NCBI RefSeq assembly: GCF_000497575.1
Contig: NZ_APJI01000005.1
Span: 149,076 to 213,075 of the forward strand
Length of the DNA: 64,000 nt
Reading direction: 5' to 3'
Source: Afipia sp. OHSU_II-C1
GTDB lineage: Bacteria > Pseudomonadota > Alphaproteobacteria > Rhizobiales > Xanthobacteraceae
In this document: positions 52,641-61,711 of the stretch, piece after piece
Layout: each line of letters starts with the position of its first letter
Numbering within the stretch: position 1 is the stretch's first letter
Translations under genes and position numbers: made by a program
Notes under the pieces: generated by a model
Database searches by the model: none
Told to the model about the DNA's origin: nothing
What the model saw: only the letters and a program-made list of their open reading frames with translations

Positions 52641-53747
52641 ATGACCGCCGCAATTCCAATCGTTCCACAGGCTGGGGCCGCAGGCATGCGCGGTGTCCGC
52701 GTTTGGCTCATCATTGTGGCCGCATTGGTGGTCTGCACGCTGATGGTCGGCGGCGCGACACGGCTGACGGAATCCGGCCTCTCCATTGTCGAGTGGAAGC
52801 CGGTAACCGGTACCATTCCGCCGCTGACTGACGCCGAATGGAGCCGGCAGTTCGAGGCCTACAAGACCATTCCGCAATATCGCGAAATGAATCGCGGAAT
52901 GAGCCTGTCTGAATTCAAGACCATCTTCTGGTGGGAGTGGGGACATCGGCTGCTCGGGCGGCTGATCGGCGCGGTGTTTTTACTGCCGTTTCTCTGGTTC
53001 CTGTGGCGCGGTTTCCTGTCGCCCGGGCTTCAGCGCAGACTATGGATCATCTTCGTGCTTGGCGGTCTGCAGGGTGCGGTCGGATGGTGGATGGTGAGTT
53101 CGGGCCTCACTGAACGGGTCTCCGTCTCGCAGTACAGGCTCGCCATTCATTTCATGCTGGCGCTTTTCATTTTCTCGGCAATCGTCTGGCTCCTGCGGCG
53201 TCATACTCAGGGCGGCGTGCCGTCCGTGGCTCCGCTGCGGGTAAAGGTCGTGGGCAGGATCCTGCTGGCGCTGGTGTTTCTGCAGCTCTATTTCGGCGCG
53301 TTGGTGGCAGGCCTGCGCGCCGGCCGCGTGTTCAACACCTGGCCGCTGATCGATGGCGCATTCATCCCGTCATCCGCGCGGTTGTTCTTTGAACAGCCAT
53401 GGTGGCGGAATTTCTTCGATAACACCCTGACCGTTCAGTTTAGCCATCGCATGATCGCTTATACACTTGTGGTCGTTGCCGTCGTTCATGCGATCGACGC
53501 TGTCCGCTCCCGGACAAGTCCCGCTATCGTGTCCGGCGCACTCTGGATCGTGGCGGCGATGCTTGTTCAGGTGGCCATCGGCATCCTGACGCTGCTCAAT
53601 CAGGTGCCGATCGATCTCGGTTTGGCTCATCAGGCTGTCGCGATCGTCATTCTCACGATGACGCTGTTTCACGTCGAGCGGCTGGGCAGAACGTTGCCGG
53701 ACAGAACGCCGGCCAAACTTCGTCTGGTGGTGGGCGAGGGCGGCTGA
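52641..53747 (+). CDS. ctaA: Haem A synthase (COX15/CtaA)
   Basis: 368 residues from ATG 52641. Converts haem O to haem A for cytochrome aa3 oxidase. Eight TM helices in two four-helix bundles with haem-ligand His: [54 protein letters not shown] and [38 protein letters not shown] is the signature of the Cox15-like class in alphaproteobacteria and mitochondria. Transcribed away from DUF2842 with a 99-bp divergent gap. Confidence 0.95.
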   Translation: MTAAIPIVPQAGAAGMRGVRVWLIIVAALVVCTLMVGGATRLTESGLSIVEWKPVTGTIPPLTDAEWSRQFEAYKTIPQYREMNRGMSLSEFKTIFWWEWGHRLLGRLIGAVFLLPFLWFLWRGFLSPGLQRRLWIIFVLGGLQGAVGWWMVSSGLTERVSVSQYRLAIHFMLALFIFSAIVWLLRRHTQGGVPSVAPLRVKVVGRILLALVFLQLYFGALVAGLRAGRVFNTWPLIDGAFIPSSARLFFEQPWWRNFFDNTLTVQFSHRMIAYTLVVVAVVHAIDAVRSRTSPAIVSGALWIVAAMLVQVAIGILTLLNQVPIDLGLAHQAVAIVILTMTLFHVERLGRTLPDRTPAKLRLVVGEGG

Positions 53748-53764
53748 AATCGAACTATTCTAAA
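53748..53764. promoter_or_regulatory. Candidate iron-control element (Irr box) before FTR1 gene
   Basis: The 17 bases AATCGAACTATTCTAAA match the Bradyrhizobium-type iron control element, recalled as TTTAGAAYNATTCTAAA, at all fixed positions but three in the left arm. It starts right after the ctaA stop and lies about 150 bp before the FTR1 ATG. Irr binding there would link the permease to haem/iron status (inference). Confidence 0.5.
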
Positions 53765-53914
53765 GTCTCCGGAGATGCAGGAATTCCCTGATTCACAGGC
53801 GTTTCTTGCATTTGAGACCTGAGTCACGATTTGGTGCGGTGCCGACCTGCTTTAACTTCGATTTGCACCGCGATAGAACGAAAATTCCTAACGCTGATTG
53901 TCACAAGGCCTTCC

Positions 53915-54733
53915 ATGTCCAACGCATTCGTCCAGGCAGCCGTCATTCTGTTGCGTGAGGGCCTTGAGGCCATGCTTGTGATCGCGGCGCTTGCCGGCTA
54001 TCTCCGGAAGGTCGGAGGCGGTCACCGCGTCACCGCGCTTTACGGCGGTGCGCTTGCCGCTGTCGGCTGCAGTATCATCGCGGCATGGCTGTTCGCGGTT
54101 CTCAATTCCGGTCAGCATAACGATATTTTCGAAGCGATCGTGATCCTCTTTGCCGCCGCGCTGATGCTCTACGTCAGCGGCTGGCTGATGGTGAAGCAGG
54201 ACCCGCGCGGCTGGCAGGATTATCTTGCGCATAAGGCTGATAGCGCGCTCGCGCAGGAAACTGCCTGGGCTGTTGGCGCGCTTGCATTCTTTGCGGTGTT
54301 CCGCGAAGGCGCCGAAACCGTGCTTTTCATCAATGCGCTCGCGGTGACTGAAGGCGGCTGGAGCCTGGGGCTGTTCGCGGGCCTTGCCGCTGCAACGGCT
54401 GGTCTTGTCGTGTTGTTCTACTTCATAAACCTGATTGCGCGGAAGATCCCGCTGCGCCCGCTGTTCATCATCACGTCGGCGTTCCTGTTCGCGATGGGCA
54501 TCAAGTTCATCGGCGAGGCTATCCAGGAATTCCAGGAACAGAGCCTGTTGCCCGTTACTGAGTTGAAGAGCTTTGGCTGGCTCCAGTCTCTCGGGCTGAA
54601 TGCCACGCTCGAAGCCGTGTCAGCACAGCTTCTTGTCATTCTGTTCGCTCTTGCCACATTTTCAATCGTCCAGCGCAACGCCCGTCTGAGCCGCGAGGAC
54701 AAGGCGAGAGCCTCGGGCGCTGTGAAGACCTGA
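53915..54733 (+). CDS. FTR1-family high-affinity iron permease
   Basis: 272 residues from ATG 53915. Seven TM helices with the two REGxE iron-binding motifs: AVILLREGLEAMLVIAALAG (helix 1) and FFAVFREGAETVLFINALAV (helix 4). Other helices include DIFEAIVILFAAALMLYVSG and FIITSAFLFAMGIKFIGEAI. Bacterial relatives (EfeU, FtrC) import iron with periplasmic partners, which are not next to this gene. An Irr-like box lies upstream. Confidence 0.92.
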   Translation: MSNAFVQAAVILLREGLEAMLVIAALAGYLRKVGGGHRVTALYGGALAAVGCSIIAAWLFAVLNSGQHNDIFEAIVILFAAALMLYVSGWLMVKQDPRGWQDYLAHKADSALAQETAWAVGALAFFAVFREGAETVLFINALAVTEGGWSLGLFAGLAAATAGLVVLFYFINLIARKIPLRPLFIITSAFLFAMGIKFIGEAIQEFQEQSLLPVTELKSFGWLQSLGLNATLEAVSAQLLVILFALATFSIVQRNARLSREDKARASGAVKT

Positions 54734-54767
54734 TTTTCCGATAGCACCTTTGCTCTCTGCATAATGA

Positions 54768-54799
54768 AAAACGCGGCGCCATGCCCGGCGCCGCGTTTT
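54768..54799. terminator. Bidirectional terminator between FTR1 and metY genes
   Basis: AAAACGCGGCGCC and GGCGCCGCGTTTT form a perfect 13-bp stem with a 6-base loop, flanked by A and T tracts, between two convergent genes. Confidence 0.88.
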
Positions 54800-54824
54800 G
54801 CATTCAGGGGCTGGCTGAAGATTT

Positions 54825-56105
54825 TTAAGCCTTCAGCGCCTGATCGAGATCTGCGATCAGATCTTCCTTGTCTTCAAGCCCGACCGAAAGCCTGACGACA
54901 TCGACGCCTGCGCCAGCCTGCGCCTTTTGCGCATCGCTGAGCTGGCTGTGCGTGGTCGAGGCCGGGTGGATAATCAGGGACCGTGTGTCGCCGACGTTGG
55001 CCAGATGCGAGAACAACTTGACGTTCGACACGAGGTTGATGCCCGCGTCATATCCGCCCTTCAGGCCGAAGGTGAACACCGCGCCCGCACCCTTCGGCGA
55101 ATATTTCCGCGCGAGGTTATGATAGCGGTCGCCGGGAAGGCCTGCGTAGCTCACCCAGGCGACGGCAGGATGTGCGGATAGCCATTCGGCGACAGCCTTC
55201 GCATTGTCGGAATGCCGCTGGACGCGCAGGCCGAGCGTTTCGATACCGGTGAGGAGCAGGAAAGCATTGAACGGCGACAGGGCCGGGCCCAGATCTCGCA
55301 GGCCGATCACGCGCGCGGCAATCGCAAACGCGAAGTTGCCGAAGGTCTCCTGTAGCTTGATGCCGTGATACTCCGGGCGGGGCTCGCTCAGCACAGGATA
55401 ACGGCCATCGCGCGACCAGTCGAACGTGCCTGCGTCGACGATGATGCCGCCGATGGAGTTGCCGTGGCCGCCAAGAAATTTTGTCGCCGAATGCAGGACG
55501 ATGTCTGCGCCGTGATCGATCGGCTTGATCAGATAGGGCGACGCCAGCGTGTTGTCGACAATGAGCGGTACGCCGGCCTTGCGCGCGATGGCGGCGATGG
55601 CCTCGATGTCAGTCACTGTGCCGCCGGGATTTGCAATCGACTCGATGAAGATCGCCTTGGTTTTTGGTGAAAGCGCTTTCTCGAAGGTCGAGACATCGTC
55701 GGTGTCAGCCCAGACAACGTTCCAGCCAAAGTTCTTGAACGAGTGATTGAACTGATTGATCGAGCCGCCGTAAAGGCGCCGCGCGGCGATGAATTCATCG
55801 CCGGGCTGCAGCAACGCGTGAAACGTCACCAATTGCGCCGCATGACCCGATGCGACTGCCAGCGCAGCCGTGCCGCCTTCGAGCGCAGCGACGCGCTCCT
55901 CGAGCACTGCGTTGGTCGGATTGCCGATGCGGGTATAGATGTTGCCGAACGCCTGCAACCCGAACAGCGAGGCGGCGTGATCCGCGTCGTTGAACACGAA
56001 CGATGTGGTCTGGTAGATCGGCGTCGCGCGGGCGCCCGTGGTGGGGTCCGGCTGCGCGCCAGCGTGAATGGAGAGCGTGGAGAAGCCCGGCAATCTTTCC
56101 GTCAT
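54825..56105 (-). CDS. metY: O-acetylhomoserine sulfhydrylase/aminocarboxypropyltransferase
   Basis: 426 residues from ATG 56105 (MTERLPGFSTLSIHAGAQPD), the usual start for the family. PLP enzyme that makes homocysteine from O-acetylhomoserine and sulphide. TPIYQTTSFVFNDADHAA, YTRIGNPTNAVLEERVAALE, VDNTLASPYLIKP, PLP-lysine block LHSATKFLGGHGNSIGG, and NVGDTRSLIIHPASTTHSQL are all present. It stands alone; I looked for a SAM-II riboswitch upstream and did not find its conserved core. Confidence 0.94.
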   Translation of the reverse strand: MTERLPGFSTLSIHAGAQPDPTTGARATPIYQTTSFVFNDADHAASLFGLQAFGNIYTRIGNPTNAVLEERVAALEGGTAALAVASGHAAQLVTFHALLQPGDEFIAARRLYGGSINQFNHSFKNFGWNVVWADTDDVSTFEKALSPKTKAIFIESIANPGGTVTDIEAIAAIARKAGVPLIVDNTLASPYLIKPIDHGADIVLHSATKFLGGHGNSIGGIIVDAGTFDWSRDGRYPVLSEPRPEYHGIKLQETFGNFAFAIAARVIGLRDLGPALSPFNAFLLLTGIETLGLRVQRHSDNAKAVAEWLSAHPAVAWVSYAGLPGDRYHNLARKYSPKGAGAVFTFGLKGGYDAGINLVSNVKLFSHLANVGDTRSLIIHPASTTHSQLSDAQKAQAGAGVDVVRLSVGLEDKEDLIADLDQALKA

Positions 56106-56263
56106 AGGGTGTCCTTCTGAGCGCCGCGAATGGGCGTGGAGAAGATTATGCTGCGGGCGGATGCGCGCGGCGTCAAGCGGTTCGCGACAATCGGCCTTAA
56201 CTGGCAATGAACCTGACGGTTTTCGCAGCCCCGCTGAAACGATCGTTCTGCGGTGCGCCGGAT

Positions 56264-56860
56264 TCAGGGCAGGTCGTTCTTGTCCTTGGCGGCGCGGTCA
56301 GCCGCCGCGGTTGCACCGCCGGTTACGCTGCTGCGATTTAATGACAGTCGCATGTTGCTGGTTGGAATCGGCGCGCGCTTGGAACTGATGGTGCGCGAGT
56401 TGACGCCCACCCACTGAATTTCCGACGTCAGCCGCGCGTATTCGATTTTCGGGCAGCGGTTCATCACTACCTTTACGCCGGCGGCTTCCGCCTTGGCTGC
56501 TGCGGCATCGTTACGAACGCCGAGTTGCATCCAGATCACTTTTGGCGGCACCGGCAGCGCCAGCGCATCGTCGACGACCGCCGCGGCGGCCTCCGAATTG
56601 CGGAAGATATCGACCATGTCGACAGGACGGCCGATGTCCTTCAGCGATCCCACGAAGGGCTTTCCCACGAGACTCTTGCCAACCTGTCCCGGATTGATCG
56701 GGATCATGTCGTAGCCGCGCTCGACGAGATATTTGAACGCGAAATAGCTCGGGCGCACATTGACCGGCGATGCGCCGACCATGGCGATAGATTTCGTATT
56801 CGTGAGAATGGCTCGGATGTAATTGTCGTCGTAGGCGTCGTGGTTCACATCAACTTCCAT
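56264..56860 (-). CDS. CoA-binding domain protein (YccU-like)
   Basis: 198 residues. Rossmann-like CoA_binding_2 domain: ILTNTKSIAMVGASPVNVRP, SYFAFKYLVERGYDMIPINP, GKPFVGSLKDIGRPVDMVDI and GVKVVMNRCPKIEYARL. The C-terminal 50 residues are less conserved and rich in Ser, Ala and Lys. Related proteins bind CoA or acyl-CoA but lack a known catalytic role. Followed upstream by an intergenic palindromic repeat. Confidence 0.87.
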   Translation of the reverse strand: MEVDVNHDAYDDNYIRAILTNTKSIAMVGASPVNVRPSYFAFKYLVERGYDMIPINPGQVGKSLVGKPFVGSLKDIGRPVDMVDIFRNSEAAAAVVDDALALPVPPKVIWMQLGVRNDAAAAKAEAAGVKVVMNRCPKIEYARLTSEIQWVGVNSRTISSKRAPIPTSNMRLSLNRSSVTGGATAAADRAAKDKNDLP

Positions 56861-56867
56861 CTGTTTT

Positions 56868-56982
56868 CGTCATTGCGAGGAGCGGAGCGACGAAGCAATC
56901 CATCTCTCGATCGCAAAGGTGGGTTGCTTTGCGGAGTTTATCATCCGGCCGGCGAAGCCGGACCCGTTGGCTCGCAATGACG
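56868..56982. repeat. Palindromic intergenic repeat, copy 1 (longer)
   Basis: Ends in CGTCATTGCGAG and CTCGCAATGACG, an inverted 12-bp repeat. Inside are GACGAAGCAATCC and GGGTTGCTTTGC, another inverted pair. A 40-base segment with its own hairpin (CCGGCCGGCGAAGCCGG) is inserted compared with copy 2 at 61619. Such elements are common and dispersed in Bradyrhizobiaceae genomes. Confidence 0.8.
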
Positions 56983-56993
56983 AGCAATATGGA

Positions 56994-57818
56994 TCAGCGG
57001 TCTTCCCACTTGGGATCGCGCTTTTCGATGAAGGCGCCGATGCCTTCCTGCGCGTCGCGCGCCATCATGTTCTCGGCCATCACCTGGGCCGCATAGGTGT
57101 AGGCGTCCGCGAGGCTCATTTCGGCTTGCCGGTAGAACGCTTCCTTGCCCACCTTCAGCGTGTACGCGGACTTGAGCGCGATCTTCTTCGCGAGGTCGAT
57201 CGCGGCATCGCGCTCCGTTCCCGCCGGAACCACGCTGTTCACCAGCCCAAGCTCATACGCACGCTGTGCGGAGACGTGCTCTCCTGTCAGCAGCATATGC
57301 ATGGCGTGTTTGCGCGGCACGTTACGTGACAGCGCAACCATTGGCGTCGAGCAGAAGAGCCCGATGTCGATGCCCGGCGTGCCGAACGTTGCCTGTTCGG
57401 ATGCGACCGCCAGATCGCAGGTCGCGACCAGTTGGCAGCCCGCTGCGGTTGCAACACCCTGTACGGCCGCTACCACAGGCTTGGGCAGGCGAACGATAGC
57501 CTGCATCATTTCGCTGCAGGATTTCATCATGTGCGAAAAATAGGCTCTGCCTTTGTCGGCGTCGCTGCGGCGAGCGGTGAGTTCCTTGAGGTCGTGGCCC
57601 GACGAATAGGCTGGTCCTTGCGCAGCAATGACGACCGCGCGGACACTTTTTTCCTCGCGAATGGAAACGATGGCTTCGTGAATCGCGGCGATCATCGCTT
57701 CCGACAACGCGTTGCGCGTTTTGGGCGAATCCAGCGTGAGCACTGCGATGCTGCCGACGTTCTCGCGCAGGAGCGGCGAGGAGGCCTGCAATGGAGCACG
57801 TGATGTTTGCGCGGTCAT
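56994..57818 (-). CDS. Enoyl-CoA hydratase/isomerase family protein (ECHDC3-like)
   Basis: 274 residues. Crotonase fold: SIAVLTLDSPKTRNALSEAM, oxyanion-hole loops AAQGPAYSSGHDLKEL and AVQGVATAAGCQLVATCDLA, and FGTPGIDIGLFCSTP. The Glu pair of true hydratases is not evident: at the first position Ala-Gly-Cys-Gln occurs, so hydratase activity is doubtful. Another crotonase reaction or a role in acyl-CoA handling is possible. C-terminus RDAQEGIGAFIEKRDPKWED is typical. Confidence 0.88.
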   Translation of the reverse strand: MTAQTSRAPLQASSPLLRENVGSIAVLTLDSPKTRNALSEAMIAAIHEAIVSIREEKSVRAVVIAAQGPAYSSGHDLKELTARRSDADKGRAYFSHMMKSCSEMMQAIVRLPKPVVAAVQGVATAAGCQLVATCDLAVASEQATFGTPGIDIGLFCSTPMVALSRNVPRKHAMHMLLTGEHVSAQRAYELGLVNSVVPAGTERDAAIDLAKKIALKSAYTLKVGKEAFYRQAEMSLADAYTYAAQVMAENMMARDAQEGIGAFIEKRDPKWEDR

Positions 57819-57930
57819 AGTCTTTAGGCTCAGATTCCAGGTTCGCTTTTGGGGTCCGTCAGGCTCGCTATCGTGCTCACCCTAAGATACAAAACCGTCA
57901 CATACGAGAGCAGGGCAGGACATACGTTCC

Positions 57931-58362
57931 ATGAGCAAGGCGAAAATGACGGTGGCAGAACTCGAAGCGTTTCTCCACAGGGAGTTTCCGCAGGCCTTTG
58001 CCAGCGGTGAAATCCTGATCGAGAGCGCCGACGGTGCGACGTGCCTGCTGCGGCAGCCGTACAGCGAGCGGATGCTGCGCCCCGGTGGGACGGTCTCCGG
58101 CCCGACGCTGATGGCCCTGGCGGACTTTGCCATGTACGTGGTGCTGCTCTCCGCCATCGGCCCTGTCGGATTGGCCGTGACGACCAGCCTCAACATCAAT
58201 TTTCTGCGCAAGGGCCAGCCCGGCCAGGATGTGCTGGCGGCCGCCAAGCTGATGAAGCTCGGCAAGCGCTTGGCTGTCGGAGAAGTCAGCCTGTTATCAG
58301 GCACTTCGCCCGATCCGATCGCCCACGTTACCTCAACATACTCCATTCCTAATACTCAATGA
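57931..58362 (+). CDS. PaaI-type thioesterase (hotdog fold)
   Basis: 143 residues. RPGGTVSGPTLMALADFAMY is the hotdog helix with Asp as likely catalytic acid. GLAVTTSLNINFLRKGQPGQ, DVLAAAKLMKLGKRLAVGEV and AHVTSTYSIP complete the 4HBT fold. Hydrolyses an acyl-CoA, perhaps an aromatic one; the substrate is unknown. Lies upstream of the ribosomal operon and divergent from the hydratase-like gene. Confidence 0.88.
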   Translation: MSKAKMTVAELEAFLHREFPQAFASGEILIESADGATCLLRQPYSERMLRPGGTVSGPTLMALADFAMYVVLLSAIGPVGLAVTTSLNINFLRKGQPGQDVLAAAKLMKLGKRLAVGEVSLLSGTSPDPIAHVTSTYSIPNTQ

Positions 58363-58431
58363 TTTTAGGGGTAATATAGCACCATATTTATAAGCTGTTG
58401 TTTTTAGTAATGTATTTTTGCATTTTGCGTA

Positions 58432-58460
58432 TTGACGCTTCGGGGCGGGTTATCTAGAAC
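58432..58460 (+). promoter_or_regulatory. Likely promoter of rplM-rpsI
   Basis: TTGACG at 58432-58437 and TAGAAC at 58455-58460 are spaced by 17 bases, just after an A+T-rich stretch at 58365-58430 that could act as an UP-like element. The rplM ATG is 51 bp further on. Confidence 0.55.
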
Positions 58461-58511
58461 CTCGCCCAGTCCGGCGAACGCGCCGGACGTGCCATTTCAC
58501 GGACAACTCAC

Positions 58512-58976
58512 ATGAAGACGTTTTCGGCAAAGCCAGCCGAGGTCAACAAGAAGTGGGTGCTGATCGACGCCAAGGGCTTGGTCGTTGGTCGCCTCGCGAC
58601 TTTGGTTGCCATGCGCCTGCGCGGCAAGCACCTCCCGACTTATACTCCCCACGTCGATTGCGGTGACAACGTCATCATCATCAACGCGGCTCATGTCGTC
58701 CTTACCGGACGCAAGCGTGACAACAAGGTCTACTACAACCACACCGGTTTCATCGGCGGCATCAAGGAGCGCACCGCGAAGTCGATCCTCGAGGGTCGTT
58801 TTCCTGAGCGCGTCGTCGAGAAGGCCGTTGAGCGCATGATCCCGCGCGGTCCGCTGGGCCGTGTGCAGCTCGGCAACCTCCGTGTTTACCCGGGCGCCGA
58901 ACATCCCCACGAGGCGCAGCAGCCTGAAGTCGTGGATATCGCATCGTTGAACCGCAAGAATACGAGGGCCGCATAA
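58512..58976 (+). CDS. rplM: 50S ribosomal protein L13
   Basis: 154 residues, the usual length in alphaproteobacteria. [60 protein letters not shown] and [20 protein letters not shown] are L13 hallmarks. The stop codon shares one base with the rpsI start (TAATG), so translation is coupled. Confidence 0.98.
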   Translation: MKTFSAKPAEVNKKWVLIDAKGLVVGRLATLVAMRLRGKHLPTYTPHVDCGDNVIIINAAHVVLTGRKRDNKVYYNHTGFIGGIKERTAKSILEGRFPERVVEKAVERMIPRGPLGRVQLGNLRVYPGAEHPHEAQQPEVVDIASLNRKNTRAA

Positions 58977-59452
58977 TGTCCGATACCATGCAGTCTCTCG
59001 ATCAGCTCTCGGCGCTGAAGACGGCGGCGCCAGACGCTCCGAAGTACGAAAAGAAGGTCGACAAGCTGGGCCGCGCCTATGCGACCGGCAAGCGCAAGGA
59101 CGCGGTTGCCCGCGTCTGGATCAAGCCGGGCTCCGGCAAGATCGTCGTGAACACCCGCGAGGTCGAGGTTTACTTCGCTCGCCCGGTGCTTCGCATGATG
59201 ATCCAGCAGCCGATCGTCGCTGCCGCCCGTCAGGGCCAGTACGATGTGGTCTGCACCGTCGCTGGCGGCGGTCTGTCCGGCCAGGCTGGCGCGGTGCGTC
59301 ACGGCATCTCGAAGGCTCTGACCAACTTCGAGCCGGACCTGCGCAGCGTCCTCAAGAAGGGCGGCTTCCTGACCCGCGACTCGCGTGTCGTTGAACGTAA
59401 GAAGTACGGCAAGGCGAAGGCCCGCCGGTCCTTCCAGTTCTCGAAGCGCTAA
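58976..59452 (+). CDS. rpsI: 30S ribosomal protein S9
   Basis: 158 residues. The N-terminal extension of about 35 residues is usual in alphaproteobacteria. [56 protein letters not shown], and the C-terminal tail [16 protein letters not shown] that reaches the P-site tRNA are present. Followed by a strong terminator. Confidence 0.98.
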   Translation: MSDTMQSLDQLSALKTAAPDAPKYEKKVDKLGRAYATGKRKDAVARVWIKPGSGKIVVNTREVEVYFARPVLRMMIQQPIVAAARQGQYDVVCTVAGGGLSGQAGAVRHGISKALTNFEPDLRSVLKKGGFLTRDSRVVERKKYGKAKARRSFQFSKR

Positions 59453-59498
59453 TCGTTTCGTTCAAATTTTCCGCAATCCGCGGGATCTGCAAGATTCA

Positions 59499-59525
59499 AA
59501 AGGCGCCTTCGGGCGCCTTTTTCTG
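59499..59525 (+). terminator. Rho-independent terminator of rplM-rpsI
   Basis: AAAGGCGCC and GGCGCCTTT form a 9-bp stem closed by a TTCG tetraloop, followed by a run of T. Confidence 0.9.
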
Positions 59526-59666
59526 TTCCAGATACAGCCGAATTGCAGAGATTTTTCCTGAAAATTTTGTGACCGCCGCAAACGGAGTGCCAAGACACCG
59601 TTGCTAGCTTCAACGAAGGCTGAGGGGGCTATTCCAGCTCCTCTATTTAAAAGCGCTGCATAGAAC

Positions 59667-60920
59667 ATGCCGGCTGGCACACATTTGTCTCTCGACATTT
59701 CAACGCTGTATCTCGTCGCGACGCTGGCAGCCGCACTGCTCGGCGCAATGCTGCTGTTCTTCTGGCGTCAGGAAAAGATCGCGGCGCTAGGCTGGTGGGG
59801 CGCTGCTTATATTCTCGGCGCGGCATCGGTCGCGCTGTGGACGGTGGGCGGCCCCGAGCTTGGCTGGGAGCTGTCGCTCGCTGTTAACGCCGTCGGCTTC
59901 ATCGCCTGCGGATTGATGTGGGATGCGGCGCGCGCGTTCCACGGGCGCCCCGCGAACTTGATCGGAGTGATCGCCGGCCCCGTACTCTGGATCGCCGCGG
60001 TCGTTGCGCTTGATCCGATCGATCCCGAACTGCGGATGATCATCGGCGCGGCCATTGTCGCCGCCTATGCCGCGCTGACCGCCGGTGAACTCTGGCGCGA
60101 ACGCCGCAAGAGCCTGCGTGCGCGCTGGCCGGCGATCTTCGTGCCGCTGTTGCATGGCGTCGTCCTGATGCTGCCGATTCTGCTCGGCGACCTGTACAGG
60201 TCTGCCGATGCAACGATCATGGCGCAGGTTTGGGTCGCGGCGTTTGCCGCCGAGCTTGTGATCTATGCCGTGGGCACAGTGTTCATCATCGTCATGCTGG
60301 TGTCGGAGCGGACGGTCAGCGCGCACAAGACGGCTGCGTCCATCGATCCGCTGACGGGCCTGCTGAATCGCCGCGGCTTCAGTGAGGCGACATCGCGCAT
60401 GATCGAGCGCGAGGCCAAGGCCGGACGCCCGGTGACCGTGATGATCTTCGACATCGACCATTTCAAATCGGTCAACGATCGCTTCGGCCACGCCACCGGC
60501 GATGACGTGCTGCAGGTATTTGCCAATGTCGTCGTTGCCTCGCTGCGTATTACCGATCTCGTCGGCCGCGTTGGCGGTGAAGAATTCGCAGCTCTCCTGC
60601 CATGTTCTATGGATGAGGCGCTGGTTGCCGCCGAACGCGTCCGCGAAGCCTTCGAGACGTGCGGTGTCGCCATCGACGATGTTCCGCTGGAAACCACGGT
60701 CAGCATTGGTGTCGCGGGCGGGCCGGCCAATACCGAACTCGAAGTGCTGATGGCGTCGGCCGATACCGCGCTCTATCAGGCCAAGCGGGGTGGACGTAAC
60801 CGTGTGGAAGCGGCGACCGAGCAGCCGCTGTCGCTGGAGGATGCACGGCGCAAGATGATCCGGACGGCTGCCGCGCCCGGCGAGAAGGCGGCTGCGAGCC
60901 ACGCCGAGGCGCTCGCCTGA
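59667..60920 (+). CDS. Membrane diguanylate cyclase (GGDEF)
   Basis: 417 residues. The N-terminal half has about seven hydrophobic helices (LYLVATLAAALLGAMLLFFW, VNAVGFIACGLMWDAARAFH, VIAGPVLWIAAVVALD, AAFAAELVIYAVGTVFIIVM), a membrane sensor. The C-terminal half starts SIDPLTGLLNRRGFSEATSR and has the active site RVGGEEFAALLP, with an inhibitory RxxD site (RITD) five residues before it. It should make c-di-GMP and could affect the nearby exopolysaccharide genes, though no direct link is seen. Confidence 0.92.
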   Translation: MPAGTHLSLDISTLYLVATLAAALLGAMLLFFWRQEKIAALGWWGAAYILGAASVALWTVGGPELGWELSLAVNAVGFIACGLMWDAARAFHGRPANLIGVIAGPVLWIAAVVALDPIDPELRMIIGAAIVAAYAALTAGELWRERRKSLRARWPAIFVPLLHGVVLMLPILLGDLYRSADATIMAQVWVAAFAAELVIYAVGTVFIIVMLVSERTVSAHKTAASIDPLTGLLNRRGFSEATSRMIEREAKAGRPVTVMIFDIDHFKSVNDRFGHATGDDVLQVFANVVVASLRITDLVGRVGGEEFAALLPCSMDEALVAAERVREAFETCGVAIDDVPLETTVSIGVAGGPANTELEVLMASADTALYQAKRGGRNRVEAATEQPLSLEDARRKMIRTAAAPGEKAAASHAEALA

Positions 60921-60963
60921 GATTGCTAACCGTCTGTTTACCATGCGCGCCCTACGATGCGGC

Positions 60964-61197
60964 ATGACCATCGTACGCAGCCACGATTCACAGTCCGACA
61001 TCACCGCCCTTGAAGCGACCGTTGCCTCCGCACGGGCCGGCTTTGCGTGCATGTTTTCGACATCCGACGAGTATGAGAACGCCCTGATTGCCGCGCGCCG
61101 GGCCGAGGGGCGCTATCGATCGGTGTTCGACTGGCAGCCGGTGGTTCTGGGAGGCTGCGCGCTGGCGCTGCTGGGAGCGCTCGTGACCTTCATGTGA
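60964..61197 (+). CDS. Small membrane protein of unknown function
   Basis: 77 residues from ATG 60964; ATG 60943 would add seven. The soluble part has SARAGFACMFSTSDEYENAL and IAARRAEGRYRSVFDWQP, then one TM helix VVLGGCALALLGALVTF at the C-terminus. No family recognised. It is followed by a terminator, which supports a real gene. Confidence 0.6.
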   Translation: MTIVRSHDSQSDITALEATVASARAGFACMFSTSDEYENALIAARRAEGRYRSVFDWQPVVLGGCALALLGALVTFM

Positions 61198-61226
61198 GGC
61201 TGTTAGCGCAGCAGTATGGTTTCAAC

Positions 61227-61255
61227 AGGGCGCTCGCGGCGCCCTTTGTCTTTTC
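61227..61255 (+). terminator. Terminator after the small membrane protein gene
   Basis: AGGGCGC and GCGCCCT form a 7-bp stem with a 5-base loop, followed by TTGTCTTTT. Confidence 0.7.
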
Positions 61256-61311
61256 CGGTCCGCGTTTTTGCGCTAGAGCCGCCCCCTGATAACCAGAAAG
61301 GGCGGACAACC

Positions 61312-61608
61312 ATGATCACCGAAATCGCACAGATCGAAATCAAGCCGGGCAGCGAGAAGGATTTCGAGGCGGCCGTCGCCAAGGCGGAATCGATCTTCAA
61401 GCGCTGCAAGGGCTGGAAAAGTTTCGAACTGCACCGGTCGATCGAAAAGCCGTCGCGCTACCGGCTGCACATCAAGTGGGAAACCCTCGAAAACCACACG
61501 GTGGATTTTCGCGAATCCGACAATTTCACCGAATGGCGCGCGCTGGTCGGGCCGCATTTTGCCTCGCCGCCGGAGGTCGAACATACCAACACGGTGGCGA
61601 GCTTCTGA
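61312..61608 (+). CDS. Antibiotic-biosynthesis-monooxygenase (ABM) domain protein
   Basis: 98 residues from ATG 61312; the frame upstream is non-coding in look and contains the terminator. MITEIAQIEIKPGSEKDFEA, GWKSFELHRSIEKPSRYRLH and IKWETLENHTVDFRES form a dimeric ferredoxin-like ABM fold. Such proteins range from quinone monooxygenases to haem-degrading enzymes; no diagnostic residues are visible here. Confidence 0.86.
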   Translation: MITEIAQIEIKPGSEKDFEAAVAKAESIFKRCKGWKSFELHRSIEKPSRYRLHIKWETLENHTVDFRESDNFTEWRALVGPHFASPPEVEHTNTVASF

Positions 61609-61618
61609 CACTATTCCC

Positions 61619-61701
61619 CGTCATTGCGAGGAGCTATTGCGACGAAGCAATCCAGTCTTTGCTGTCAAAAGCTGGATTGCTTGGCTTCGCTCGCAATGAC
61701 G
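61619..61701. repeat. Palindromic intergenic repeat, copy 2 (shorter)
   Basis: Begins CGTCATTGCGAG and ends CTCGCAATGACG. GACGAAGCAATCCAG pairs with CTGGATTGCTTGGCTTC to make one long hairpin of 83 bases. Same family as copy 1 at 56868. Lies between convergent genes. Confidence 0.8.
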
Positions 61702-61711
61702 AACGTTTACG

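Noticed and set aside
56106..56263. SAM-II riboswitch upstream of metY
   Set aside because: This gene type is a common SAM-II target in alphaproteobacteria, but I did not see the conserved TTGCAGCCACG-like core or the pseudoknot partner in the leader.
59787..61052. A 421-codon open frame antisense to the GGDEF gene
   Set aside because: By-product of high-GC codon bias; the plus-strand protein has an intact GGEEF active site and sensor helices.
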